DNA from: Amycolatopsis iheyensis | GTDB taxonomy: Bacteria; Actinomycetota; Actinomycetes; Mycobacteriales; Pseudonocardiaceae | DNA: 64,000 bases | Reading direction: 5' to 3' | Assembly (NCBI RefSeq): GCF_024703995.1 | Contig: NZ_JAMXQV010000004.1 | Location: 372,001-436,000, forward strand | In this document: in pieces, positions 8,688 through 16,216 of the stretch | How positions within the stretch are numbered: position 1 is the stretch's first letter | How the letters are laid out: each line of letters starts with the position of its first letter | The notes under the pieces: model-generated | Seen by the model: only the letters and a program-made list of their open reading frames with translations | Database searches by the model: none | Told to the model about the DNA's origin: nothing | Made by a program: the position numbers and the translations under genes

Positions 8688-9518
8688 CTAGCGAGGGGGT
8701 CCGACAATTTCGGACCGTCGCGGCGTTTCATGAACAACTGTCCCGTTCGCCGGGATCCGCGCCAGCCACGCGGCCAGCGTCGAGGCGAGCAGCTCCGGCT
8801 GCTCCTCCGGCGTGTGGTGCCCGGCCGCCACCGGGTGGTGCACCACCTCCAGCGACGCGAACGTCTCCGCCATCCACTCGATCATCGGTGGCGTGAGCAT
8901 CGTGTCGAACGCCGGCTCGAACGTGATCAGCAGCTTCGGCACCTCCGGTGACGACGCCAGCCAGCCGTCGAACGCTTCGATCCGCGACACCACGTCGGCC
9001 GGCGAACCGCCCAGGGGCATCGAGCGGGCCCACCGCAGCAACGGAATCCGCGACTCCTCGGTCGGGTACAGGCGGGCGTACTCCGCCGGGAGCGAGGCGA
9101 GGAACTCAGGGATCAGGGACTCGCCCGCCTTGAACGCGCGGAACACCGCCGCGCCCACCGGCGGGAACTCCTCCCACGTCATCGGCTTCAGGACCGCTTC
9201 GGTGAACGCCAGTCCGCGGACCCGCGAAGGGTGCCTGGACGCCCAGTCCGCGGCCAGCGCGCCACCCCAGTCGTGGCCGACCAGGACCACGTCTTCCAAC
9301 GACAACGCGTCGAACCATTCGTCGAGGTGACGGGCGTGGTCGTCGAACGAGTAGTCGCTGGAAAGCCTCGGTGAGTCGCCCATGCCGATCAGGTCCGGGG
9401 CCAAGCGGCGGCCGGGCAGCAGCGGCATCACGTTGCGCCACAAGTACGACGACGTCGGGTTGCCGTGCAGGAACACCACCGGCGCGCCCGCGCCCGCTTC
9501 GCGGTGGAAGAGGTTCAC
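8688..9518 (-). CDS. Haloalkane dehalogenase-like alpha/beta hydrolase
   Basis: 276 residues from the GTG at 9518. The sequence has the haloalkane dehalogenase pattern: HGNPTSSYLWR (Asn 20 as the second halide-binding residue), DLIGMGDS, and the nucleophile elbow GHDWGG with Asp 83 followed by Trp 84. The acid Glu/Asp and the C-terminal His (AAGHHTPEEQ) are present. The family cleaves carbon-halogen bonds by hydrolysis; the substrate cannot be read here and other hydrolase chemistry remains possible. The start overlaps the stop of the NmrA-like gene by four bases, so the two form one transcript. Confidence 0.82.
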   Translation of the reverse strand: MNLFHREAGAGAPVVFLHGNPTSSYLWRNVMPLLPGRRLAPDLIGMGDSPRLSSDYSFDDHARHLDEWFDALSLEDVVLVGHDWGGALAADWASRHPSRVRGLAFTEAVLKPMTWEEFPPVGAAVFRAFKAGESLIPEFLASLPAEYARLYPTEESRIPLLRWARSMPLGGSPADVVSRIEAFDGWLASSPEVPKLLITFEPAFDTMLTPPMIEWMAETFASLEVVHHPVAAGHHTPEEQPELLASTLAAWLARIPANGTVVHETPRRSEIVGPPR

Positions 9519-10294
9519 TTGAACGCCACCGCATTTCGCGCCGCCCACTCGGCGAACGGGCGCGGCGGCCGGCCCAGCACCCGCTCGACGTCCGGGCTCA
9601 CCCGCCGCTCCGACGGCACCGGCGCGCCCAGGATGTCCAGCGTCGAGTCCGCGATTTCCCGCGGCATGAACGACAACAGCCCGGAAAGCGCCTCCGCGCG
9701 CGTCTGCGGGACGAACCGCACCGGCTCTCCCACCGCCTCGCCGATCGCCGCCGCCTGATCGCGCGGGGAGACCGGAGCGGGACCCGTCAGTTCGTACGTC
9801 CGGCCCGCGTGCGAGTCGTCCGTCAGCACGGCGGCCGCCACCGCGGCGATGTCCGCGGGGTCGATCACCGGCAAGGCCACGTCCTCGAACGGCGCCGCGA
9901 GCGTCCGCGACGCGCGGACGCTTTCCGCCCACTGCAAGGCGTTCGACGCGAACCCGGCCGGCCGCAGGATCGTCCACCCCGGGCCCGAGGCGCGCACCGC
10001 GTCCTCGAAGACGGCGGGGTGCCGACCCGTGCCGACCCCCTGCGACGACAACAGCACGACCCGCGCCCCGGCGGCCAGCGACAGCACCGGTTCCAACGGC
10101 CCCCGGAAATCCCCCGGCAGCAGCAAGAACACCGCCGACGCGCCCTCGAAGGCCGGACGCAACGACGACGCGTCCGACAAGTCACCCGCGAGCGGCCCCC
10201 GGCGGGACACCGCCCGCACTTCTTCCCCCGCCGCCGTCAAAGTCTCGACGAGCGGTCTGCCGACATTTCCCGTGGCTCCCGTGACAACGATCAT
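9515..10294 (-). CDS. NmrA-like NAD(P)-binding protein
   Basis: 259 residues from the ATG at 10294. The Rossmann motif GATGNVGRPL is at residues 6-15. LLSSQGVG and a Pro-rich ILRPAGFASNAL region follow, as in the NmrA/QOR2 type of SDR-related proteins, which sense or reduce with NADPH and often act on quinones. It is the first gene of a two-gene unit with the dehalogenase-like hydrolase and is divergent from an HxlR regulator, a very common actinomycete arrangement in which the regulator answers to a redox-active or quinone-like compound. Confidence 0.85.
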   Translation of the reverse strand: MIVVTGATGNVGRPLVETLTAAGEEVRAVSRRGPLAGDLSDASSLRPAFEGASAVFLLLPGDFRGPLEPVLSLAAGARVVLLSSQGVGTGRHPAVFEDAVRASGPGWTILRPAGFASNALQWAESVRASRTLAAPFEDVALPVIDPADIAAVAAAVLTDDSHAGRTYELTGPAPVSPRDQAAAIGEAVGEPVRFVPQTRAEALSGLLSFMPREIADSTLDILGAPVPSERRVSPDVERVLGRPPRPFAEWAARNAVAFK

Positions 10295-10322
10295 GGGAAC
10301 GACGCTACATTCCTGCGTATAG

Positions 10323-10332
10323 TAGGTACCTA
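10323..10332. promoter_or_regulatory. Palindrome between NmrA-like and HxlR genes
   Basis: The perfect 10-base palindrome TAGGTACCTA sits in the 66-base divergent promoter region, in locally AT-richer sequence (GTATAGTAGGTACCTAGAGG). HxlR-family repressors commonly bind such short dyads in the shared promoter. The assignment is inferred from position and symmetry. Confidence 0.45.
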
Positions 10333-10360
10333 GAGGAAAGTATTGGCTGGAGGACCGAAA

Positions 10361-10735
10361 GTGACCGGAACCACACCCGAGCTCGCCTGCCCGATCGCGC
10401 CGGTCGTCGACATCGTCTTCAGCCGGTGGACCACGCCGATCCTGTGGGCGCTCAACGAATACGGGCGCCAGCGGTTCGTCGAACTCCAGCGCAGCATCGC
10501 CACGATCACCCCGAAGGTGCTGACCCAGCGACTGCGGCAGATGGAGCGCGACGGCTTGATCACGCGGACCTACCACGCCGAGGTCCCGCCGCGGGTGGAG
10601 TACGAGATCAGCGAGCTCGGGCGCAGCCTCGGCCCGTTGTTCGCGAGCCTCGCGGACTGGTCACCCAACCTCGACAAGGTCGAAGCGGCGCGTCAGGCTT
10701 ACGACGACCGTTCGCGCGGCTCCGCCAAGCTTTAG
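10361..10735 (+). CDS. HxlR-family transcriptional regulator
   Basis: 124 residues. The GTG at 10361 follows CTGGAGGACC and is preferred over the TTG 18 bases upstream. The winged helix shows the family hallmarks: a Cys near the N-terminus (ELACPIAPVVD), WTTPILWALNEYGRQRF, TPKVLTQRLRQMERDGLI and the wing VPPRVEYEISELGRSL. HxlR regulators respond to electrophiles or quinones, often through that Cys. Divergent from the NmrA/dehalogenase pair, it is the likely local repressor. Confidence 0.9.
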   Translation: MTGTTPELACPIAPVVDIVFSRWTTPILWALNEYGRQRFVELQRSIATITPKVLTQRLRQMERDGLITRTYHAEVPPRVEYEISELGRSLGPLFASLADWSPNLDKVEAARQAYDDRSRGSAKL

Positions 10736-12294
10736 GGTGAAACGTCCAAGTAGTCCAGGTTCGCCGGGCCGTCGGCCGTGGTCGCCGTGAGCCGGACCGT
10801 GTGCGGCCCCGCTGACAACACCAAGGACCTCACGACGGTGCGCCACGTCGTCCAGGCGCCGGTCGCCGGGAACGGGACCCCGGTCGCGACCACCACGCCG
10901 TCGACCGTGATGTCCACCGGGCGCGCGGCCGCCGTGCCGTTCGCGTAGCCGAACGTCAGCGTCGACGCCGGCCCGGTCACCTGCCACTCGACGGAGCTGC
11001 CGACCGCATTCGCGCCGTTCGCGAAGCCGGTTCCCGAGAAGCCCGCGTGGTTCGAGTCGATCGTGCCGCCCGCGGAAAGCGTCGCCGCCTCGGCTTCGTA
11101 ACGGGAAGCACCCGAAGACAGGCGGTAAACCACCGTCGCGTGCGAAGGCACCGAAGCGCTGATCGCGCCCGAGGTGACACGGGAAGCCTTGCTCCACAGG
11201 TCTTTCAGCGTGTACGAAGACGCGCTGCCGATGCCGGTCGCCGACGCGGTGGTGCTGATCGTCGCCGTCGAGGCGGTCTCGTTGGACAGCGCCACCGCGC
11301 GGTCGCCGTTCGCCAGGACCTTGCTGTAGACCACCAGACCGCCGTTCGAGCTCAGCACGGTCGCCTGCTTGCCCAGCGGGTCCTGGTCGAGCGCGATCAC
11401 GTCGGTGTTCTCGAGGATCGCGAAGTGCTCGGCCGACACCTTCCGCAGGTCGCTGCCGATGAGCAGGGGCGCCGCCATCATCGCCCAGAGGCTGAAGTGC
11501 GTGCGGTACTCGGTGGTGGTCATGCCGCCGTTGCCGACCTCCAGCATGTCCGGGTCGTTCCAGTGCCCGGGTCCGGCGTACTGCGCGAGACCGCGGTTGG
11601 CCTGCGCCTTGCCGATCATGCTCGACCACTTGTCGGAGATGTCGCCGGTGGTGCGCCACAGGTTCCCGACCGGGGCGGCCCACGTCCACGGCTTGTTCTG
11701 CCCCCATTCGCAGATCGAGTACGCGATGGGCCGGCCGGACTTCGCGAGCGCGTCGCGCATCGCCTTGTAGCGCTGCTGCGCGTCGACGCCTTGGTTGTTG
11801 CAGTTGTCGTACTTCAGGTAGTCGACACCCCAGGAGGCGAAGAGGTTCGCGTCCTGCTGCTCGTGGCCGAGGCCGCCGGGGAAGCCGGCCTTGTTGCACG
11901 TCTTCGTGCCGGCGCTGGTGTAGATGCCGAACTTCAGGCCCTTCGCGTGGACGTAGTCGGCGAGCGCCTTGATGCCGTGCGGGAAGCGCGCCGGGTCCGG
12001 GACGAGCTCGCCCTGCGCGTTCCGATCCGGCAGCGCCCAGCAGTCGTCGATGTTGACGTAGGTGTAGCCCACGTCCTTGAGGCCCTTCGCCACGAAGATG
12101 TCGGCGATACCTCGGATCATCGTCTCGTTGAAGTCGGCCTTGCACTGGGTGGAGTTCCAGTTGTTGAACCCCATCGGCGGTGTGCGCAGGAGGCCGTTCT
12201 CGAGCGCGGACGCCGGAGTCTGGCTCAGGACGGTGCCGCCGGCCGCGAGCGCGAACGCGGCGGCCGCGACCACCGTGCGCCGGAAGAAGGACAT
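10732..12294 (-). CDS. Secreted GH27 alpha-galactosidase with C-terminal CBM35-like domain
   Basis: 520 residues. The signal peptide covers about 1-30, with a twin-Arg start SFFRRTVVAAAAFAL and cleavage near ASALE. The GH27 barrel has GFNNWNS, VNIDDCW, the nucleophile Asp 163 in YLKYDNC and the acid/base Asp 218 in RTTGDI. A beta domain follows, and from about 393 on there is a carbohydrate-binding module of CBM35/CBM6 type (RYEAEAATLSAGG ... NLDYLDVSP). It should release terminal alpha-galactose from plant galactomannans or oligosaccharides outside the cell. A dyad upstream (12332-12354) suggests sugar-responsive repression. The stop overlaps the 3' end of the HxlR gene by four bases, convergently. 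Confidence 0.93.
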   Translation of the reverse strand: MSFFRRTVVAAAAFALAAGGTVLSQTPASALENGLLRTPPMGFNNWNSTQCKADFNETMIRGIADIFVAKGLKDVGYTYVNIDDCWALPDRNAQGELVPDPARFPHGIKALADYVHAKGLKFGIYTSAGTKTCNKAGFPGGLGHEQQDANLFASWGVDYLKYDNCNNQGVDAQQRYKAMRDALAKSGRPIAYSICEWGQNKPWTWAAPVGNLWRTTGDISDKWSSMIGKAQANRGLAQYAGPGHWNDPDMLEVGNGGMTTTEYRTHFSLWAMMAAPLLIGSDLRKVSAEHFAILENTDVIALDQDPLGKQATVLSSNGGLVVYSKVLANGDRAVALSNETASTATISTTASATGIGSASSYTLKDLWSKASRVTSGAISASVPSHATVVYRLSSGASRYEAEAATLSAGGTIDSNHAGFSGTGFANGANAVGSSVEWQVTGPASTLTFGYANGTAAARPVDITVDGVVVATGVPFPATGAWTTWRTVVRSLVLSAGPHTVRLTATTADGPANLDYLDVSP

Positions 12295-12331
12295 ACTTGC
12301 TCCCTGGTGAAGACATCGGAGGTCTACACCA

Positions 12332-12354
12332 GTTAGTAAAGAGTCCTGCCTAAC
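12332..12354. promoter_or_regulatory. Inverted repeat upstream of the alpha-galactosidase
   Basis: GTTAG at 12332 and CTAAC at 12350 frame an AT-richer centre (TAAAGAGTCCTGC) 38-60 bases upstream of the GH27 start. Dyads of the form GTTAG...CTAAC resemble the sites of ROK-type regulators in front of secreted glycosidases in actinomycetes. The identification is tentative and no such regulator is in the window. Confidence 0.4.
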
Positions 12355-12410
12355 CGGAGGTCAAGAGATCATGTATCAGATATGAAATTGGGTTTCCGCT
12401 GGCCGGGACG

Positions 12411-12866
12411 CTATTCGCTCACCTGCCGCGCCGTCGCCATCGCGCGTTCGGTCTCCCAGAACGCCCGCATCGACCGGATCAGCCCGTCTTCGCCGACGCG
12501 GTAGACGAACACGCCGTCGGTGTCGACGCGGTAGCCGCCCGGCAGGTACGTCGTGATCGTGCCGACGTTGGCGCACTCGTCGCCCGCCGCGTGCGAGTCG
12601 CGGATGGTGAACTCGAAGCGCTCGACGTTCCCGATCGTCTTGTCCCAGAACGCGCTGATCCCGTCGGGGCCGTGGTGCCCCTTGCCCTCTTCGTCGAAGA
12701 ACGACGGCCCGACCGGGTCTTCGACCACCGCGTCCGGCGCGAACAACGCCAGCCACGCCTGCTTGTCCCCCGCCGTCACCGCGGTCATCGACGCGAACGC
12801 CGCGCGCCGCGCCGGCGGCTGCTCCGCCGCGGTGTCCCAGCTGACCTGCACGCCCACGCCCGTCAC
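12411..12866 (-). CDS. SnoaL-like / NTF2-fold protein
   Basis: 151 residues from the GTG at 12866, which overlaps the stop of the upstream oxidoreductase by four bases. It has the alpha+beta cone pattern: AAFASMTAVTAGDKQAWLAL, FAPDAVVEDPVGPS, GISAFWDKTI, then strands ending FVYRVGEDGLIRSMRAFW. This is the SnoaL/ketosteroid-isomerase-like fold, with Asp in VVEDPVG at the usual position. The fold serves isomerases, hydrolases and binding proteins, so the reaction is open. Coupling to an F420-type oxidoreductase and a KstR-like operator suggests a part in steroid or related lipid breakdown. Confidence 0.8.
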   Translation of the reverse strand: MTGVGVQVSWDTAAEQPPARRAAFASMTAVTAGDKQAWLALFAPDAVVEDPVGPSFFDEEGKGHHGPDGISAFWDKTIGNVERFEFTIRDSHAAGDECANVGTITTYLPGGYRVDTDGVFVYRVGEDGLIRSMRAFWETERAMATARQVSE

Positions 12867-13738
12867 TCCTCGAACTTGTCGATGATCTCGGCCCCGAACC
12901 TGCGGATCGCTTCGAGCTTCGGCTCGACCGGCGCGTCGAACCCGACGCCGTCGAACACCCACGGCATGGTGATGATGTCGGTGACGCCCACCGCGGCCTG
13001 CTCGCGGTAGCCGTCGAGACCGAACTTGTCGATGCAGACGGCCTGGTACTCGAACGGGTCGTCGGCGCGGCCGCGCTCGGCCAGCAGCTCCTTGAGCCGG
13101 GCGATGGTGTCGCGCAGCTCTTCGAGCTTCATCATCGCCGACGACCAGCCGTCGGCGACCCGGGCGGCACGCTTCAGCGCGACCTCGGTGTGGCCGCCGA
13201 TGTAGAACGGCACGCGCGACGGCGGCGCCGGGCTCATCTGGATCTTGTCGAAGTCGTAGAACTCGCCGTGGTACTCGACCATGCCGCCGTCGAGGATCAG
13301 CCGGAGCACGTCGATGGCCTCGTCGACGCGCTTGCCGCGGCGCTCGAACGGCACCCCGCAGTACTCGAACTCCTGCGGCAGCCAGCCGACACCCAGGCCG
13401 AGCCCGAAGCGGCCGCCGGTGAGCACCGACGCCGACCCGACCTGACGCGCCAGCAGCACCGGGTTGCGCGAACCGAGCTTCAGCACGGAGGTGTAGAAGT
13501 TGATGCGGCTGGTGACCGCGCCCATCGACGCGGTCGCGACGAGCGGGTCCACCCACGGGGTCTCCCCGGTCCAGAAGCGGCTGCCGTCGGGGGTGTACGG
13601 GTAGTCCGTGTCCACCGTTTCGGCGTAGAAGAGCGAGTCCGGCAGGGCGATGGAGGCGAAGCCGGCCTCTTCGGCGGCCCGGGCGAGCTCGCCCAGCTGA
13701 TCGAGGGGGTTCATCGCGATCGACAGGGTGAACTTCAT
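12863..13738 (-). CDS. LLM-class F420-dependent oxidoreductase
   Basis: 291 residues from the ATG at 13738. It is a luciferase-like TIM barrel with the F420-type motifs FTLSIAMNPLDQLGELARAA, SRINFYTSVLKLGSRNP, GGRFGLGLGVGWLPQEFEYCG and the C-terminal GVTDIITMPW. Such enzymes transfer hydride using reduced F420 (or FMN) on varied substrates. It is first in a two-gene unit with the SnoaL-like protein. A 20-base imperfect palindrome of KstR type lies directly before the start, so control by a KstR-like TetR repressor is likely. Confidence 0.87.
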   Translation of the reverse strand: MKFTLSIAMNPLDQLGELARAAEEAGFASIALPDSLFYAETVDTDYPYTPDGSRFWTGETPWVDPLVATASMGAVTSRINFYTSVLKLGSRNPVLLARQVGSASVLTGGRFGLGLGVGWLPQEFEYCGVPFERRGKRVDEAIDVLRLILDGGMVEYHGEFYDFDKIQMSPAPPSRVPFYIGGHTEVALKRAARVADGWSSAMMKLEELRDTIARLKELLAERGRADDPFEYQAVCIDKFGLDGYREQAAVGVTDIITMPWVFDGVGFDAPVEPKLEAIRRFGAEIIDKFEE

Positions 13739-13743
13739 GGCCG

Positions 13744-13763
13744 AACTATAACGTGTTCTAGTT
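13744..13763. promoter_or_regulatory. KstR-like palindrome before the F420-type oxidoreductase
   Basis: AACTATAACGTGTTCTAGTT matches its own reverse complement at 16 of 20 positions. It contains the AAC..GTT core of the KstR operator, known from cholesterol catabolism genes of mycobacteria and Rhodococcus. It starts 6 bases upstream of the ATG at 13738, so a bound repressor would block the transcript start. Confidence 0.6.
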
Positions 13764-13883
13764 CTCTCGGCCACCGCGCGCGGTGTGCCGGGTCACTCGC
13801 CGGGAACCCTCCGCGTAACGTCCGCGTTGTCCGAATCAAAGGTGACTTCCGGTCACCGAGCCCCGAACTTCTGGGAGTGGTCC

Positions 13884-14705
13884 ATGGGCACCGCGATCTT
13901 CCTGATCGTGCTCGTCGTCGTGATCGTCGGTGGCGGCCTGTATTTCTCGCGGCAGCGGGCCGCGGCCCGGCAGCGGGAGCTCGACGACGCCAAGGCCGAC
14001 GCGCGGCGCCTGGTCGAGCGGCTCGGCGGGCAGGTCCTCAACCTCAGCGGCAACGACACCGCGTCGATGCAGGCGATGGCCGACGCCGCCGAGCGCTACA
14101 ACGCGGCCGGCTCGCAGATGGAGCAGGCGCGCACGATCGAACAGGCCCGGCTGGTCAAGGACACCGCGGTCGAGGGCCTCTACTACGTCCGCGCCGCGCG
14201 GGTCGCGATGGGCATGGACCCCGGCCCGCAGCTGCCGGAGGAGGCCGAGCGCGAGCGCGCCGGCAAGGTCACCGAGCGCCGCGACGTCGACGTCGAGGGC
14301 CAGCACTACGCCGCTTCGCCGGACGCCGGGCAGGACACGCCGTACTACTACCCCGGCGGCCGCGTGGCCGGGCGGCCGGTGCCGCAGGGCTGGTACAGCG
14401 AGCCGTGGTGGAAGCCCGCGCTCGTGGCCGGCGCCTGGGGGCTCGGGTCGATGTTCCTGTTCAGCGCGATGTTCTCCGGCATGGGCGGCATCGCCAGCGC
14501 CTCGGCCTGGGAGTCGGGCTACGACGCGGGCCAGCAGGACGCCCTGGAGTCCGGCGACATGGGCGGTGACGGCGGCGACGGCGGAGGCGACTTCGGCGGC
14601 GGCGACGGAGGCGGCGACATGGGTGGCGGCGACTGGGGCGGCGGCGGTTTCGACGGCGGCGGCTTCGATGGTGGCGGCTTCGACGGCGGCGGCTTCGACT
14701 TCTGA
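13884..14705 (+). CDS. Membrane protein with Gly-rich acidic tail
   Basis: 273 residues from the ATG at 13884, after CTGGGAGTGG. One N-terminal helix (AIFLIVLVVVIVGGGLYF) is followed by a charged helical region of about 100 residues (RQRAAARQRELDDAKADARR ... MEQARTIEQARLVKDTAVEG). A second hydrophobic stretch near 175-205 precedes a tail of about 60 residues built from GGGD and GGGFD units. No family with a known job is recognised. The tail has the composition of flexible or aggregation-prone segments. A large palindromic repeat follows the stop. Confidence 0.75.
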   Translation: MGTAIFLIVLVVVIVGGGLYFSRQRAAARQRELDDAKADARRLVERLGGQVLNLSGNDTASMQAMADAAERYNAAGSQMEQARTIEQARLVKDTAVEGLYYVRAARVAMGMDPGPQLPEEAERERAGKVTERRDVDVEGQHYAASPDAGQDTPYYYPGGRVAGRPVPQGWYSEPWWKPALVAGAWGLGSMFLFSAMFSGMGGIASASAWESGYDAGQQDALESGDMGGDGGDGGGDFGGGDGGGDMGGGDWGGGGFDGGGFDGGGFDGGGFDF

Positions 14706-14718
14706 CCCCCGGCTTTCC

Positions 14719-14805
14719 AGCGCCCCAATGTGGCCTTCGGTGCGTCAGACGCACCGAAGGCCACATTGGGTGCGTGAGACGCAACCAAGGCCACATTGGG
14801 GCGCT
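14719..14805. repeat. Large palindromic repeat, copy 1
   Basis: 14724-14770 is a perfect inverted repeat (23-base arms CCCAATGTGGCCTTCGGTGC..., one central base). A third arm follows, so that AGCGCCCCAATGTGGCCTT (14719-14737) can alternatively pair with its exact complement at 14787-14805. It lies between the convergent ends of the Gly-rich membrane protein gene and the RidA gene. A second copy with the same CCAATGTGG core is at 22452-22510. It probably serves as a bidirectional terminator or is a REP-like dispersed element. Confidence 0.85.
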
Positions 14806-14816
14806 TGGGGCGGGGG

Positions 14817-15218
14817 TCAGGCGACTGCTGTGGCCTCCAGTTCCACCAGCTGGCCCGGGATCGCCAGGCGGGTCACTCCCAGCATCGTCGTAGCGGGCGC
14901 GATCCGGGCCGCGGCCAGGCGGGACGCCAGCACGCCGTAGTGCGGGAACAGCTGGTCGACGTCCGTCGTGTAGACGTTCAGGCGGACCACGTTCGCCAGT
15001 GACATCCCGGCCGAGCCGAGCACCGCCTCCAGGTTGGCGAGGCTCAGCGTCAGCTGCGCGGCCAGGTCGCCGTCGTGCTGGGGCTTGCCCTCGGCGTCCA
15101 TCGCGGTCTGGCCCGAGCAGTACAGGGTCCGCGTCGCCCCCGAGACGATCTCCCCCTGGTTGAACCCCAGCTCCACCGACCACGGCCACGGGTTGACCGC
15201 CGTGCGTTCGACTGTCAC
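14817..15218 (-). CDS. RidA/YjgF-family protein
   Basis: 133 residues from the GTG at 15218, preceded by AAAGGAGCTGAT. It has the Rid fold signature: VNPWPWSVELGFNQGEIV, TLYCSGQTAMDAEGKP, LANLEAVLGSAGMSLANVV and RLAIPGQLVELEATAVA. The conserved Arg of the RidA imine deaminases (in the C-terminal R.ALP pattern) is seen only approximately (TRLAIPGQL), so it may belong to a Rid subfamily other than RidA itself. It is divergent from a WYL regulator, which is the likely controller. Confidence 0.85.
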   Translation of the reverse strand: MTVERTAVNPWPWSVELGFNQGEIVSGATRTLYCSGQTAMDAEGKPQHDGDLAAQLTLSLANLEAVLGSAGMSLANVVRLNVYTTDVDQLFPHYGVLASRLAAARIAPATTMLGVTRLAIPGQLVELEATAVA

Positions 15219-15258
15219 ATCAGCTCCTTTCGTGTCTGAACAGAGCCTCGCGACAAAT

Positions 15259-15277
15259 CACGACATCTTGTGTCGTG
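15259..15277. promoter_or_regulatory. Inverted repeat between RidA-like and WYL regulator genes
   Basis: CACGACA and TGTCGTG are perfect 7-base arms around TCTTG, in the 80-base divergent region. A further half-like CGACAAAT lies just upstream (15251). Position and symmetry suggest the operator of the adjacent WYL regulator. Confidence 0.5.
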
Positions 15278-15298
15278 TATTCGCCTAAGCTCAGGAGC

Positions 15299-16216
15299 AT
15301 GCGCGCCGACCGGCTCGTCTCGCTCGTGCTGCTGCTCCGGCAACGCGGCCGGCTGAGCGCCGAGCAGCTCGCCCGCGAGCTGGAGGTCTCCACCCGCACC
15401 GTCCTGCGGGACATCGACGCGCTGTCCACCGCCGGCGTGCCCGTCTACGCCGAACGCGGGCGTCACGGCGGCTTCGCGCTGCTCCCCGGGTTCCGGACCG
15501 AACTCACCGGGCTGACCCACGACGAGGCCCTCGCCCTGCTCACCGGCCGAGCGTTCGGCCTGGGCCCGGCGCTCGCTTCGGCCCTGCGCAAGGTGCTCGA
15601 CGCGCGGCCCGAGGCGAGCGACGCCGCGGCACGCTTCCTCGTCGATCCCGGCACCGACCTGCTCGCCGGCCGACAAGCCACCGAAGAACTCCCCGGTCCG
15701 GCCATGGCTGAGATCCGGCGCGCGGTACTGGCCGGACGCCGTCTCCGCATCCACTACGCGGCCACCGGCCAGGAACCCGAGTGGCGCACCGTGGACCCGA
15801 TCGGCCTGGTCACCGTCCGGGACCGGAACTACCTGCTGGCCACGCGGGACGGCGCCGACCGCACCTACCGGCTCTCGCGCGTGCTGGCCGCCGAAGCACA
15901 AGCCGAACCGGCCCGGCGGCCGAAAGAAGTCGACCTCGAGCAGCTCTGGCGGGAGCGCTGCGCGCGGTTCCTCGCCGACGGCCACCTCACCGCGCTGGTC
16001 CGGGTGCACCCGCGGCGGCGCGAGCAGCTGGTGCGCACGGCCGTGGCGGTCCGCGCCGCAGAAAACGATGAACTGGAAGTGACGTTCCAGGACCTGTGGC
16101 ACGCGGAGTGGGCGTTGTGGCAGCTCGGCAAGGACGCCGAAGCTCTGGCCCCGGCGTCCTTGCGCGCCGCCTTACGCGACCGCGCCGCGGCGATCGCCGC
16201 CCACTACGCGGGCTGA
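15299..16216 (+). CDS. WYL-domain (YafY-type) transcriptional regulator
   Basis: 305 residues from the ATG at 15299 after CTCAGGAGC. The N-terminal helix-turn-helix is RADRLVSLVLLLRQRGRLSA and EQLARELEVSTRTVLRDIDA. A WYL domain follows from about 140 (LRIHYAATGQEPEWRTVDPI, RNYLLATRDGADRTYRLSRV) and then a C-terminal WCX part. WYL regulators sense a ligand and may activate or repress neighbours. It is divergent from the RidA-like gene and shares an inverted repeat with it. The 3' end overlaps the nei2 stop convergently by 13 bases. Confidence 0.9.
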   Translation: MRADRLVSLVLLLRQRGRLSAEQLARELEVSTRTVLRDIDALSTAGVPVYAERGRHGGFALLPGFRTELTGLTHDEALALLTGRAFGLGPALASALRKVLDARPEASDAAARFLVDPGTDLLAGRQATEELPGPAMAEIRRAVLAGRRLRIHYAATGQEPEWRTVDPIGLVTVRDRNYLLATRDGADRTYRLSRVLAAEAQAEPARRPKEVDLEQLWRERCARFLADGHLTALVRVHPRRREQLVRTAVAVRAAENDELEVTFQDLWHAEWALWQLGKDAEALAPASLRAALRDRAAAIAAHYAG

